A DNA stretch of 5,058 nt, taken from contig JACRCS010000730.1 of assembly GCA_016218905.1 (NCBI GenBank), positions 1 through 5,058 of the forward strand, written 5' to 3'. The notes below the pieces were generated by a model. That model was not told where the DNA came from. It made no database searches and saw only the letters and a program-made list of their open reading frames with translations. This document shows, in pieces, positions 1 through 5,052 of this stretch. A program made the position numbers and the translations under genes. This stretch comes from Deltaproteobacteria bacterium (GTDB lineage Bacteria > Desulfobacterota_C > Deferrisomatia > Deferrisomatales > JACRMM01). Position 1 is the first letter of the stretch. Each line of letters starts with the position of its first letter.

Positions 1-1309
1 GGGGCAGCTGCTCGTGCTTCTTGATGTTGTTGTGGGCATAGGCCTCCGCGCCCTTCCCGATCGCCTCGGCCGCCCAGTGGGTGCCGTTGGCGAGGACGTC
101 GCCGATCCCCTCCCGGCGCACGATGCGGTCCAGGAGCCAGTAGAAGCGCTCCTCGTTGTCGCTCGGGGCGCCCGCGAAGTCGGCCTCCGTCAGGATCCCT
201 GCCTCCAGGAGCTCCACCGCGAACGCCATCGTCTGCGGCATCGAGAACCCGTCGACGCCGTACTCCGTGGCGCGCTGGGCGATCCTGAAGCCGAAGTCCA
301 GATCATCGACGAATGCCGCCATCGTGTACGTGAGCTTCGAGAAGCACTTCATCATGTAGGTAGAGAGCCCCGGCACGGAGATAATGGCTCCGCACTTCAT
401 GGGGCAGTTGTAGCAACTGATGAGCCGGGTCCGAAAGCTCTCCTGCGTCTCCTTCCACTTCGCCTCGATCTCTTCGTTCCAGAAGTCCTTCCGGCGGACC
501 CGGGAGTTCCCCCACATGAAGTTCTCGGTGTGCCACTTCTCGTCGACGTGCTTCATCTCCTGGGGCGAGCCGAGGCCCTGGAGGATGGTCATGACGCCGG
601 GCACGGGGTTTTCTTCCCGGAACTTGATGTACTGGAGCACTTCGTTGCAGAGCTTCAGAAACTCGGGCGGCCGGGCGACGTTGACGTCCTTCGTCCCGCG
701 GACCGCGATCGCCTTGATCCCCTTGTCCCCCATGACCGCGCCCAGGCCGAGGCGGCTGGCGCTGGACCTCCCCTGCTCGATGGAGGCCATGAAGACCCGA
801 TTCTCGCCGGCCAGGCCGATGGCGGCCACGTGCGCTTCGGGCTGCCCCAACTCGCGCCGGATGAGCTCCTGCGTCTCGACGGCGCCCTTGCCGCGCAAAT
901 GGCTCGCGTCCCGGATCTCCACTTTGTCGTTGTGGATCCAGACGTAGACGAGGTTCGGAGACTTGCCCTTGAAGATGATCTTGTCGTACCCCGCGTACTT
1001 GAGCTCGGGCGCGAAGAAGCCGCCCATCATCGAGTAGCCGAAGAGGCGGGTCTGGGGAGAGTAGGCGCTGACGATCGTCCGATTGGCGCCCGGTGCGGGG
1101 GTGCCGGCGAAGAGACCGGTGCTGAAGATGAGGAGGTTGTCCGGGGAGAAGGGGTCGGTGTCCGGAGGTACCCGGTCCCAGATGATCTTCGCGTTGGTGC
1201 CGAGGCCGCCGAGGTGGAGCTCGGTCAGCTTGGGATCCGTCTCAACCTTCTTGATGCTCCCCTTCGTCAGATCGATCTCGAGATTGAACCCTGTTTCCGC
1301 ATACCTCAT
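1..1309 (-). CDS. bamB: Class II benzoyl-CoA reductase, tungsten active-site subunit BamB (AOR family), partial
   Basis: Reading from ATG at 1309 gives 436 codons with no stop before the window edge, so the C-terminal third is missing (from memory the family is about 650 aa). The protein belongs to the aldehyde:ferredoxin oxidoreductase family and closely resembles Geobacter metallireducens BamB throughout. BamB reduces benzoyl-CoA to the cyclic 1,5-dienoyl-CoA at a W-bis-pyranopterin site, fed electrons by the other Bam subunits in the cytoplasm. Visible marks are GGLGTNAK (34-41), the pterin-binding stretch GLAGENR (165-171) with IEQGRSSASRLG (177-188), and the [4Fe-4S] motif C299-x2-C302-x3-C306. 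Cys322 in YMMKCFSKL falls exactly at the position reported as the tungsten ligand in Geobacter BamB. The start is supported by AAGGGG seven bases upstream and by an N-terminus (MRYAETGFNLEIDL) matching BamB. The fourth cluster cysteine would lie outside the window. A BamB paralogue acting on another aryl-CoA is the main alternative. Confidence 0.92.
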   Translation of the reverse strand, partial: MRYAETGFNLEIDLTKGSIKKVETDPKLTELHLGGLGTNAKIIWDRVPPDTDPFSPDNLLIFSTGLFAGTPAPGANRTIVSAYSPQTRLFGYSMMGGFFAPELKYAGYDKIIFKGKSPNLVYVWIHNDKVEIRDASHLRGKGAVETQELIRRELGQPEAHVAAIGLAGENRVFMASIEQGRSSASRLGLGAVMGDKGIKAIAVRGTKDVNVARPPEFLKLCNEVLQYIKFREENPVPGVMTILQGLGSPQEMKHVDEKWHTENFMWGNSRVRRKDFWNEEIEAKWKETQESFRTRLISCYNCPMKCGAIISVPGLSTYMMKCFSKLTYTMAAFVDDLDFGFRIAQRATEYGVDGFSMPQTMAFAVELLEAGILTEADFAGAPSDNEERFYWLLDRIVRREGIGDVLANGTHWAAEAIGKGAEAYAHNNIKKHEQLP

Positions 1310-1316
1310 GTTTTGA

Positions 1317-1322
1317 CCCCTT
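1317..1322 (-). promoter_or_regulatory. Ribosome binding site of bamB
   Basis: AAGGGG lies seven bases before the ATG at 1309. It sits in the 41-nt gap after the GNAT stop codon, supporting independent initiation of bamB on a shared transcript. Confidence 0.65.
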
Positions 1323-1350
1323 CAACGAAGCGGTATTCCGACAATCCATT

Positions 1351-1779
1351 CTAGAGTTTGCGCGTCAGGTTGATGAACTCCGACTGCCCGAAGCCGAGGG
1401 CCTTGAAGAAGGACAGCATGTCCCCGGCGTCCCAGCGAACGGCCGTGTAGACGTTCGTGACGTTTCTTTCGCGGAAGGAGTCGAAGAGCTTGTCGATCAT
1501 GGCCTTGCCGACGCCCTCGCCCATCGCTTGCGGCTCGACCCCGACCACCACGATCCAGCCGCTCTCGGGCACGCCGAAGCCGGCGCCCTTCACCTCTCCG
1601 ATGGCGAACCCGACGATCTTTCCGTCCCGCACCGCCACGAAGCCCATCGCCTGGCGGTCGTCGAGGTGGCGCTCGATCATTCGGGTCCAGGCCTCGGAGA
1701 CCTCTTTTTTGGTGATCGCCCGCTGGATGGCCACCATCGCGGGGATGTCGGAGTGCGCGAACTCTCTCAATTCGAGCAT
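1351..1779 (-). CDS. GNAT-family N-acetyltransferase
   Basis: A complete 142-aa single-domain GNAT protein. The family transfers acetyl groups from acetyl-CoA to amines such as lysines, N-termini or small molecules. The acetyl-CoA-binding motif A is clear: strand VVVGVEP (77-83) followed by the Q84-x-x-G87-x-G89 turn and helix GKAMIDKLF (91-99). Motif B is represented by MLSFFKALGF (121-130). ATG 1779 lies 9 nt after the stop of the upstream small gene. AGGG overlapping that stop (1787-1790) serves as Shine-Dalgarno, so translational coupling is likely. bamB follows 41 nt downstream. The substrate cannot be read from the sequence. Acetylation of CoA ligases and related enzymes by GNAT proteins is known in anaerobic benzoate catabolism of Rhodopseudomonas, so a regulatory role near bamB is possible but is inference. 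A GNAT-type toxin paired with the upstream protein is a weaker alternative. Confidence 0.88.
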   Translation of the reverse strand: MLELREFAHSDIPAMVAIQRAITKKEVSEAWTRMIERHLDDRQAMGFVAVRDGKIVGFAIGEVKGAGFGVPESGWIVVVGVEPQAMGEGVGKAMIDKLFDSFRERNVTNVYTAVRWDAGDMLSFFKALGFGQSEFINLTRKL

Positions 1780-1788
1780 GGAGCGACC

Positions 1789-1986
1789 CTAATCAATGCG
1801 GATGATCTTCACGTGCCTGCCCACCCACTCGGGCGGAAGGTACACGCGTCCGCTGTTTCCGCTCTGCCTCACTTCTTTCTCGATCATCTCCTCCCCCCAG
1901 ACCTCGAACTTCGATCTCGGCAGGGCGGGACGCGCCTCCGCAACGGGCGGCGGCAAGGATTCTTCGGGACTTTTCCGTCGGTCCAT
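1789..1986 (-). CDS. Small DUF2080-type (AbrB-like) protein
   Basis: The C-terminal half matches the DUF2080 'transposon-encoded/transposase-associated' family as I remember it: KFEVWGEEMIEKEV (26-39) followed by SGNSGRVYLPPEWVG (42-56) and VKIIRID at the end. The GNSG-V-x-[LI]-P pattern resembles the swapped-hairpin DNA-binding proteins AbrB and MazE, so a DNA-binding or antitoxin-like role is plausible but unproven. The frame is open to a GTG at 2106. The segment before residue 41 of that longer ORF is Arg/Pro-rich and unlike the family, so I place the start at ATG 1986 (65 aa), with ATG 2001 almost equally possible. ATG 1887, preceded by GGGGGGAGGAG, would leave only 32 residues. No upstream site has a strong Shine-Dalgarno. 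The gene is first in the GNAT-bamB set, with a 9-nt gap to GNAT. No transposase adjoins it, despite the family's name. Confidence 0.72.
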   Translation of the reverse strand: MDRRKSPEESLPPPVAEARPALPRSKFEVWGEEMIEKEVRQSGNSGRVYLPPEWVGRHVKIIRID

Positions 1987-2196
1987 GGGAACTCGTCTCA
2001 TCAGGGAAGCGCCGGGAGCCTCTCGATAGGGCCGGGATCGACGCGCTGGGTGGAAACGGCCTTCCGAAAGGACAGGCCTAAACTGCCGACTCCTCCTCCG
2101 TTCCACGCAAACCCCGCACGGGGAAACGAGTACGAAAACGAACGCCGCGTTCCTCCTCCGCCCGGTGGAGCGGACAGGGAGAAGGACGCGGAGTAG

Positions 2197-2224
2197 CTAC
2201 GGTAAAGCTATAGCGTAACTGTAG
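2197..2224. promoter_or_regulatory. 28-bp imperfect dyad, candidate operator
   Basis: The stretch begins CTACGGTAA and ends GTAACTGTAG around a perfect GCTATAGC centre (2207-2214). Compared with its own reverse complement, 22 of 28 positions match. It is AT-richer than its surroundings and overlaps the -10 and likely start site of the minus-strand promoter, which is where a repressor of TetR or similar type would bind. No regulator gene of that kind is in the window, although the DUF2080 protein is a candidate ligand of this DNA. Confidence 0.5.
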
Positions 2225-2247
2225 TAGGGCGACAGTGTGGCTGTCAA
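2218..2247 (-). promoter_or_regulatory. Sigma70-type promoter for the DUF2080-GNAT-bamB set
   Basis: A perfect -35 TTGACA (2242-2247) is followed, after an 18-bp spacer, by TACAGT (2218-2223), which matches the TATAAT consensus at 4 of 6 positions. Transcription would start near 2211, leaving a leader of roughly 200 nt before the first gene. The -35 overlaps a small dyad, GACAG-TGTGG-CTGTC (2231-2245), and the -10 overlaps the larger dyad at 2197-2224. Confidence 0.5.
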
Positions 2248-2325
2248 GAGGCAAACCTGGGGGCGAGGGGCGCTCCGAACGGGCGAACCGCGGGCGCGCA
2301 CCAGGGTCCGGGCCCTCCGTCGGTT

Positions 2326-2353
2326 TTGACAACGGTCTCCGAGACCTTAGCCT
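2326..2353 (+). promoter_or_regulatory. Candidate promoter for the small plus-strand ORF
   Basis: A perfect TTGACA (2326-2331) is followed 16 bp later by TAGCCT (2348-2353), a weak -10 with 3 of 6 matches. The spacer contains the near-perfect palindrome GGTCTC-C-GAGACC (2334-2346). The element faces the ORF at 2436. The weak -10 keeps confidence low. Confidence 0.25.
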
Positions 2354-2388
2354 TTCTCTGCGTCCTCTGCGCCTCTGCGAGAGACCGT
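2332..2388. repeat. Small intergenic element: 8-bp inverted repeat enclosing three CTCTGCG units
   Basis: ACGGTCTC (2332-2339) and GAGACCGT (2381-2388) form a perfect inverted repeat. Between them CTCTGCG occurs three times (2356-2362, 2365-2371, 2373-2379) at 9- and 8-bp steps. Read on the minus strand this is the CGCAGAGGCGCAGAG-type sequence that I recall as a recurrent intergenic motif in many bacterial genomes, so it is probably a dispersed repeat rather than coding sequence. Confidence 0.5.
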
Positions 2389-2426
2389 CTTTCCGTCCGA
2401 GCCACTGATCCCGGAAGAACATCATC

Positions 2427-2432
2427 GGAGGA
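2427..2432 (+). promoter_or_regulatory. Ribosome binding site of the small Cys-containing ORF
   Basis: GGAGGA lies three bases before ATG 2436. The spacing is short but the match to the anti-Shine-Dalgarno is strong, and this is one reason to accept the downstream small ORF. Confidence 0.45.
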
Positions 2433-2435
2433 CCC

Positions 2436-2648
2436 ATGGGGAGATGCGAGTACTTCCGTCAGAGTGTCGGTTTCATCCAGGACCCTTCCCTCGGCGAGTC
2501 GGAAGCCGAGGAGGCCCGGAATCCCGGCATCGGCCCACACACCTGGTGCAACCACCCACGCCTTCCCAAGTGGCTCTCGTCTCCGGCCGGCGCGCTCCTC
2601 TGCGACGGTGACGCGACGCGCTGCCCCATCCCGGCGAACCTCCGGTAG
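2436..2648 (+). CDS. Small cysteine-containing hypothetical protein
   Basis: A complete 70-aa ORF with no confident family assignment. It has four cysteines (C4, C38, C56, C63) and histidines H35 and H40 in HTWCNHP (35-41), followed by LLCDGDATRCPIP (54-66). That spacing suggests a metal- or Fe-S-binding miniature protein, but this is inference. There is no signal peptide or membrane segment. Evidence that it is real: GGAGGA just upstream, and base use in this frame typical of high-GC coding DNA by my hand count (third positions about 83% GC, first about 64%, second about 57%). The overlapping minus-strand frame (2244-2555) lacks this pattern. It is the only gene on the plus strand, transcribed away from the bamB set and convergent with the MBL gene. 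Confidence 0.5.
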   Translation: MGRCEYFRQSVGFIQDPSLGESEAEEARNPGIGPHTWCNHPRLPKWLSSPAGALLCDGDATRCPIPANLR

Positions 2649-2699
2649 CGGCCGCGGAAGACGGAGCGTTCACGCGCTCGAGCGGATCAGGGAAAGGGG

Positions 2700-2738
2700 A
2701 CCGGCTCCCGGGGGGAAGCCGGTAACGGACGCGCGTCC
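2700..2738. terminator. Candidate two-way terminator between convergent genes
   Basis: ACCGGCT (2700-2706) pairs perfectly with AGCCGGT (2717-2723) across a 10-nt G/C-rich loop. Next to it is the 12-bp palindrome GGACGCGCGTCC (2727-2738), followed on the plus strand by TTTT. The hairpins lie between the stop of the small ORF (2648) and the stop of the MBL gene (2741), where both transcripts should end. The minus-strand T tract is poor (CCCCTTTCCC), so the call rests on position and dyads. Confidence 0.4.
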
Positions 2739-2740
2739 TT

Positions 2741-3712
2741 TTACGACCCGGCGAAGAAGACCACTCCGTCCGCCGACGTCCGGACGACGGCGCCCTCCTC
2801 TTCCAGATAGCGCAGGTGGGAGAGGGCCTCACCGGTCGCGAACCACCGCTGGGTGAAGGCCCAGCGGCCCCACGAGCCGCCCAGATCCCAGGTCATCTCC
2901 GACGCGAGGTCGTAGGCGGTGCGCGCCCTCCGCGAGACGAGGGAGCGCACTTCGTTCAGGCGGTGCTCGTGGTGGGCCTTCAGCTCGCGGATGCGGCGCC
3001 GGTGGTCCCCGAAGGGGCTCCGGTGCCCCGGCAGCACCCGTTCCACGTCCATCCGCTCCACGGCCTCGAGGCTCGCGAGGTACTGTTTCAAGGTATTCAT
3101 GCCCCGCCAGGAGGTGATGTTGGGGCTGATCTCGCCGAGGATGTGGTCTCCCGAGAGGAGGAGCTTCCGCTCGGGTTCGTAGAGGCACGTGTGCCCGGCG
3201 GAGTGGCCGGGGGTCGAAAGGCTTTGGAGCCGGTACTCCCCTACCGAGAAGACCTTTCCCTCCTCGAGTACCGTCACCTCCGGAACGGCGTCTTCGCGGA
3301 ACGCCATGTTGGGATCGCCGCGGCTCCCCAGCCGCAACTCCTCCGCCGGAAACCCGTGGGTCGCGCCCAGCGGGAAGAGCGCCTCCCAGCCCGACCACTC
3401 CCGCAGGAGCGCGGCGTCGGCAGCATTGAGGAAGACCTTCGAGTGCGCGGTGGCCAGCTCCTTGGCGAGCCCGACGTGGTCCGCGTGGGCGTGGGTGATG
3501 AAGAGGTCGGTCGCCGCCAGGTCGAACCCGAGGGAGCGGATGCACTCCCCCAGAGCCGCCCGGCACTCGTCCCGGTTGAGCCCCGTGTCGACGATCAGGT
3601 TCCGGGGCTCGCCCTTGATGAAGTAGGAGTTCACGAACTTCAACGGCGAGTCGGGCAGCGGGATCTCCGCCCGGTGGAAGTTCGGCAGTATCTCTTCGAT
3701 CTTCGGATGCAT
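2741..3712 (-). CDS. Metallo-beta-lactamase-fold hydrolase with C-terminal winged-helix-like domain
   Basis: A 323-aa protein of the glyoxalase II/LACTB2-like branch of the MBL superfamily, cytoplasmic by lack of a signal peptide. The full binuclear metal site is visible: THAHADH gives H74, H76, D78 and H79; STPGHSAGH gives H170; SGDH gives D189; and LPGH gives H230. The C-terminal 60-70 residues (WAFTQRWFATGEALSHLRYL, then an EEEGAVV strand) fit the winged-helix tail found in these hydrolases. Members cleave thioesters, esters or phosphodiesters, so an acyl-CoA thioesterase role near a benzoyl-CoA gene is possible but unproven. I chose ATG 3712 because MHPKIEEILPNFHRAEIPLP begins the fold. 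The frame continues to a TTG at 3841, but those 43 residues look non-native. The Shine-Dalgarno is weak (GAGA). The gene stands alone, ending at the hairpins downstream. Confidence 0.85.
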   Translation of the reverse strand: MHPKIEEILPNFHRAEIPLPDSPLKFVNSYFIKGEPRNLIVDTGLNRDECRAALGECIRSLGFDLAATDLFITHAHADHVGLAKELATAHSKVFLNAADAALLREWSGWEALFPLGATHGFPAEELRLGSRGDPNMAFREDAVPEVTVLEEGKVFSVGEYRLQSLSTPGHSAGHTCLYEPERKLLLSGDHILGEISPNITSWRGMNTLKQYLASLEAVERMDVERVLPGHRSPFGDHRRRIRELKAHHEHRLNEVRSLVSRRARTAYDLASEMTWDLGGSWGRWAFTQRWFATGEALSHLRYLEEEGAVVRTSADGVVFFAGS

Positions 3713-3809
3713 GCTGTTCTCGCGCGTCTGACGAGTAGGGGCCTGAGGCGACCCGATTTGCCCGCTCCTGGAAAGAGCGTCGTGCTCCAGCGAGCGGTGA
3801 ATAGACGCG

Positions 3810-3841
3810 CGAACGATCTCACGAGGGGACGTTCGGGTCAA
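3810..3841 (-). promoter_or_regulatory. Tentative promoter/operator upstream of the MBL gene
   Basis: TTGACC (3836-3841) resembles a -35, but the hexamer at 17-bp spacing (GATCGT) is a poor -10. Between them CGAACG (3810-3815) and CGTTCG (3830-3835) form a 6-bp inverted repeat with 14-bp spacing, which could be an operator. The 196-bp gap 3713-3908 otherwise shows nothing I can name. Confidence 0.2.
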
Positions 3842-3908
3842 TTCGCGAAGTGGGAGATGGGTCCCAAAGCCCGGCGTCCGCCCGTTCTACGCAGCCGACG
3901 CGTTCCTT

Positions 3909-3944
3909 GGGAGAGCAAAGGGGACGGGGAGAGCAAAGGGGACG
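3909..3944 (+). repeat. Perfect 18-bp tandem repeat, two copies
   Basis: GGGAGAGCAAAGGGGACG occurs at 3909-3926 and again at 3927-3944 without a gap. The 3' part of the second copy is also the outer arm of the left REP-like repeat, so the duplication probably arose at the border of the transposase unit. Confidence 0.85.
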
Positions 3945-3957
3945 TTGCGTCCTAGTT
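3933..3957 (+). repeat. Left REP-like repeat of the RAYT unit
   Basis: A 25-bp sequence containing the hairpin GGACG-TTG-CGTCC, bounded by GCAAAGG on one side and TAGTT on the other. Its reverse complement matches 5028-5052 at 23 of 25 positions. Palindromic units in opposite orientation on either side of a RAYT gene are what REP/REPIN systems show. Confidence 0.8.
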
Positions 3958-3999
3958 CGCTGCAGCACCGACCCGGCCGGACGAAATCCTACCCGGGTC

Positions 4000-4995
4000 T
4001 CACTCAGCCGGGCCGCTGGCCAGTATCGCTTCGACCCTCGCCGGCTCAGCCAGCGCTTTCTGCCTCCCCCTCTCGACGGCCTTGCTCGTTCCCGATCGAC
4101 TCAACCCGAGCACGGCGCCGACTTCCGTACCGCGATACCCGAGCCGGGCCACGGCGAGGTAGCCGAAGAGCCCCCGCGCGTCGGCGACGGTCTCGAGTGT
4201 GCTGCGTCTGAGAACGCGGGACGTCTCCAAACCCAACGCCTTCGAGACTCTGCGCAGCAGTTCGTCGAGGGAAAGTCGCAGCGGTAGGCGACCTTGCAGT
4301 TCCTCCCGCTGCCGAAGCTTCTCGACGAACTCGCCTAGACCGAGCACCCGCTCGTCGTAGGCCTCGGGCAGTGGTCCCCTCCCGGCCTTGACGAGGCTCC
4401 GCTCCAGTCCGCCCCCTGCGAGCTCCCAACGATGCCCCAAGGAGACGCCCGCCGCGACGAAGTGCCAGTAGCCTCTTCGGGCCTCTCTCTCCGTCGTGCC
4501 GAAGCGTCCGAGCACCTCATCGACGCTCTGCCCCTCCATCGAGCGCCTACCCATCAGAACGGAGTGCCCGCTCCACGGGTAGCCGTCGAGCTCGATCAGG
4601 GTGCTGACTGACCCCGCGCGCAAGGGATTGAGGTGGATGTACCGAACGATTTCGAGGAGGTAGGTCTCCTCGTCGCACACGATGGAGCGGTACCGGTTCT
4701 GGAAGAGATGTCCCGCCCTCTGGTACCGCAGGTTGAACGTAACGGCGTATCCGGTGAGAAGCCGCCGCATGAAGGTGGACAGTGAGGTGTCGTGGGGGCG
4801 GAGCAGCAGGTGGAAGTGGTTTGGGAGCAAGGCCCAGGCGAGGCACTCCGTGCCGGTTCGGGTCAGCAATCCGGAAAGACGGCGGACGAAGTTCTCCCTG
4901 TCCTCGTCGTCGAGGAAAACGTCTCGTCGCTCGATGCCGCGCACCATGACGTGCTGGAGGACGCCGGGAACGTCCAGTCTCGCGCCTCGTGGCAT
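4000..4995 (-). CDS. REP-associated tyrosine transposase (RAYT, Y1_Tnp/IS200-like)
   Basis: A 331-aa single-strand DNA transposase of the HUH/Y1 class. The N-terminal catalytic domain (about 1-135) has the histidine pair H60 and H62 in LLPNHFHLLL, the typical GHLFQNRY stretch (95-102) whose Y102 is the likely nucleophile, and YIHLNPLRAG (119-128), a hallmark of the family. After a linker, about 243-312 resembles a DnaA-domain-IV-like helix-turn-helix (DELLRRVSKALGL, then GLSRSGTSKAVERG), as in the longer RAYT subgroup of around 300-330 aa. Catalytic residues are intact and there is no frameshift, so the enzyme may be active. ATG 4995 is favoured by MPRGARLDVPGVLQHVMVRG, the usual N-terminus, and by GAGGAGGT (5007-5014), although its 11-nt spacing is long. 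The flanking REP-like repeats support the RAYT call over an ordinary IS200 transposase. Confidence 0.93.
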   Translation of the reverse strand: MPRGARLDVPGVLQHVMVRGIERRDVFLDDEDRENFVRRLSGLLTRTGTECLAWALLPNHFHLLLRPHDTSLSTFMRRLLTGYAVTFNLRYQRAGHLFQNRYRSIVCDEETYLLEIVRYIHLNPLRAGSVSTLIELDGYPWSGHSVLMGRRSMEGQSVDEVLGRFGTTEREARRGYWHFVAAGVSLGHRWELAGGGLERSLVKAGRGPLPEAYDERVLGLGEFVEKLRQREELQGRLPLRLSLDELLRRVSKALGLETSRVLRRSTLETVADARGLFGYLAVARLGYRGTEVGAVLGLSRSGTSKAVERGRQKALAEPARVEAILASGPAE

Positions 4996-5006
4996 GGGCG
5001 AAGACT

Positions 5007-5014
5007 ACCTCCTC
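5007..5014 (-). promoter_or_regulatory. Ribosome binding site of the RAYT gene
   Basis: GAGGAGGT is a near-perfect Shine-Dalgarno sequence, 11 nt before ATG 4995 and inside the right REP-like repeat. No promoter is recognisable in the short stretch upstream, so transcription may come from outside the window. Confidence 0.5.
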
Positions 5015-5027
5015 GCGCGGAGAAATC

Positions 5028-5052
5028 AACTAGGACGCTACGTCCCCTTGGC
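5028..5052 (-). repeat. Right REP-like repeat of the RAYT unit
   Basis: The inverted partner of 3933-3957. It reads AACTAGGACGCTACGTCCCC on the plus strand and continues TTGGC, with stem GGACG/CGTCC around CTA. The two differences from the left copy are one loop base and one base near the outer end. Sequence outside the 25 bp diverges at once, which sets the edge of the conserved unit. Confidence 0.8.

Larger units (their letters stand above)
1987..2435. other. Intergenic control region between the bamB gene set and the small plus-strand ORF
   Basis: About 450 bp in which I support no gene. It holds the leader of the minus-strand transcript (about 1987-2210), a promoter with overlapping dyads (2197-2247), a repeat-bearing segment (2332-2388) and a weaker plus-strand promoter candidate. 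The leader contains two copies of CGGAGGAGGA on the minus strand (2091-2100 and 2151-2160), exactly 60 bp apart, without a start codon at proper spacing, and a short GC hairpin CCCCGCACGGGG (2112-2123). Open frames here are Arg/Pro-rich with poor codon bias. Confidence 0.6.
3933..5052 (-). mobile_element. RAYT transposase gene bracketed by inverted REP-like repeats
   Basis: A 1120-bp unit made of one HUH transposase gene and two 25-bp inverted repeats, each with an internal hairpin. Known RAYTs (REP-associated tyrosine transposases) are single-copy relatives of IS200/IS605 transposases that act on REP hairpins and usually do not spread as classic insertion sequences. I see no target-site duplication, as expected for HUH enzymes. 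The exact boundaries are inferred from the repeat match. Confidence 0.7.

Noticed and set aside
14..1354. 446-codon open frame on the plus strand
   Set aside because: It is antisense to bamB, whose minus-strand frame carries unmistakable family motifs; long antisense frames are common in high-GC coding DNA.
2112..2123. CCCCGCACGGGG hairpin as a terminator or attenuator
   Set aside because: Five-base-pair stem with a 2-nt loop and only a TTT tail; no leader peptide or alternative pairing is evident.
1457..2196. Plus-strand frames opposite GNAT and DUF2080
   Set aside because: Shadows of the minus-strand genes with no independent support.
2078..2437. 119-codon minus-strand frame upstream of the bamB set
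   Set aside because: Runs through the promoter, dyads and repeat element; Arg/Pro-rich with no recognisable domain.
2244..2669. Minus-strand open frame (GTG 2555 as start) with partly natural-looking sequence
   Set aside because: Its C-terminal half is the translated CTCTGCG repeat, and its base-position bias is wrong (first position most GC-rich). The overlapping plus-strand ORF explains the periodicity better.
3909..3944. CRISPR-like repeat
   Set aside because: The two 18-bp copies are directly adjacent with no spacer, and no further copies follow.
2816..3955. 379-codon plus-strand open frame
   Set aside because: Antisense shadow of the MBL hydrolase; composition is Arg/Gly/Pro/Val-rich with no domain signal.
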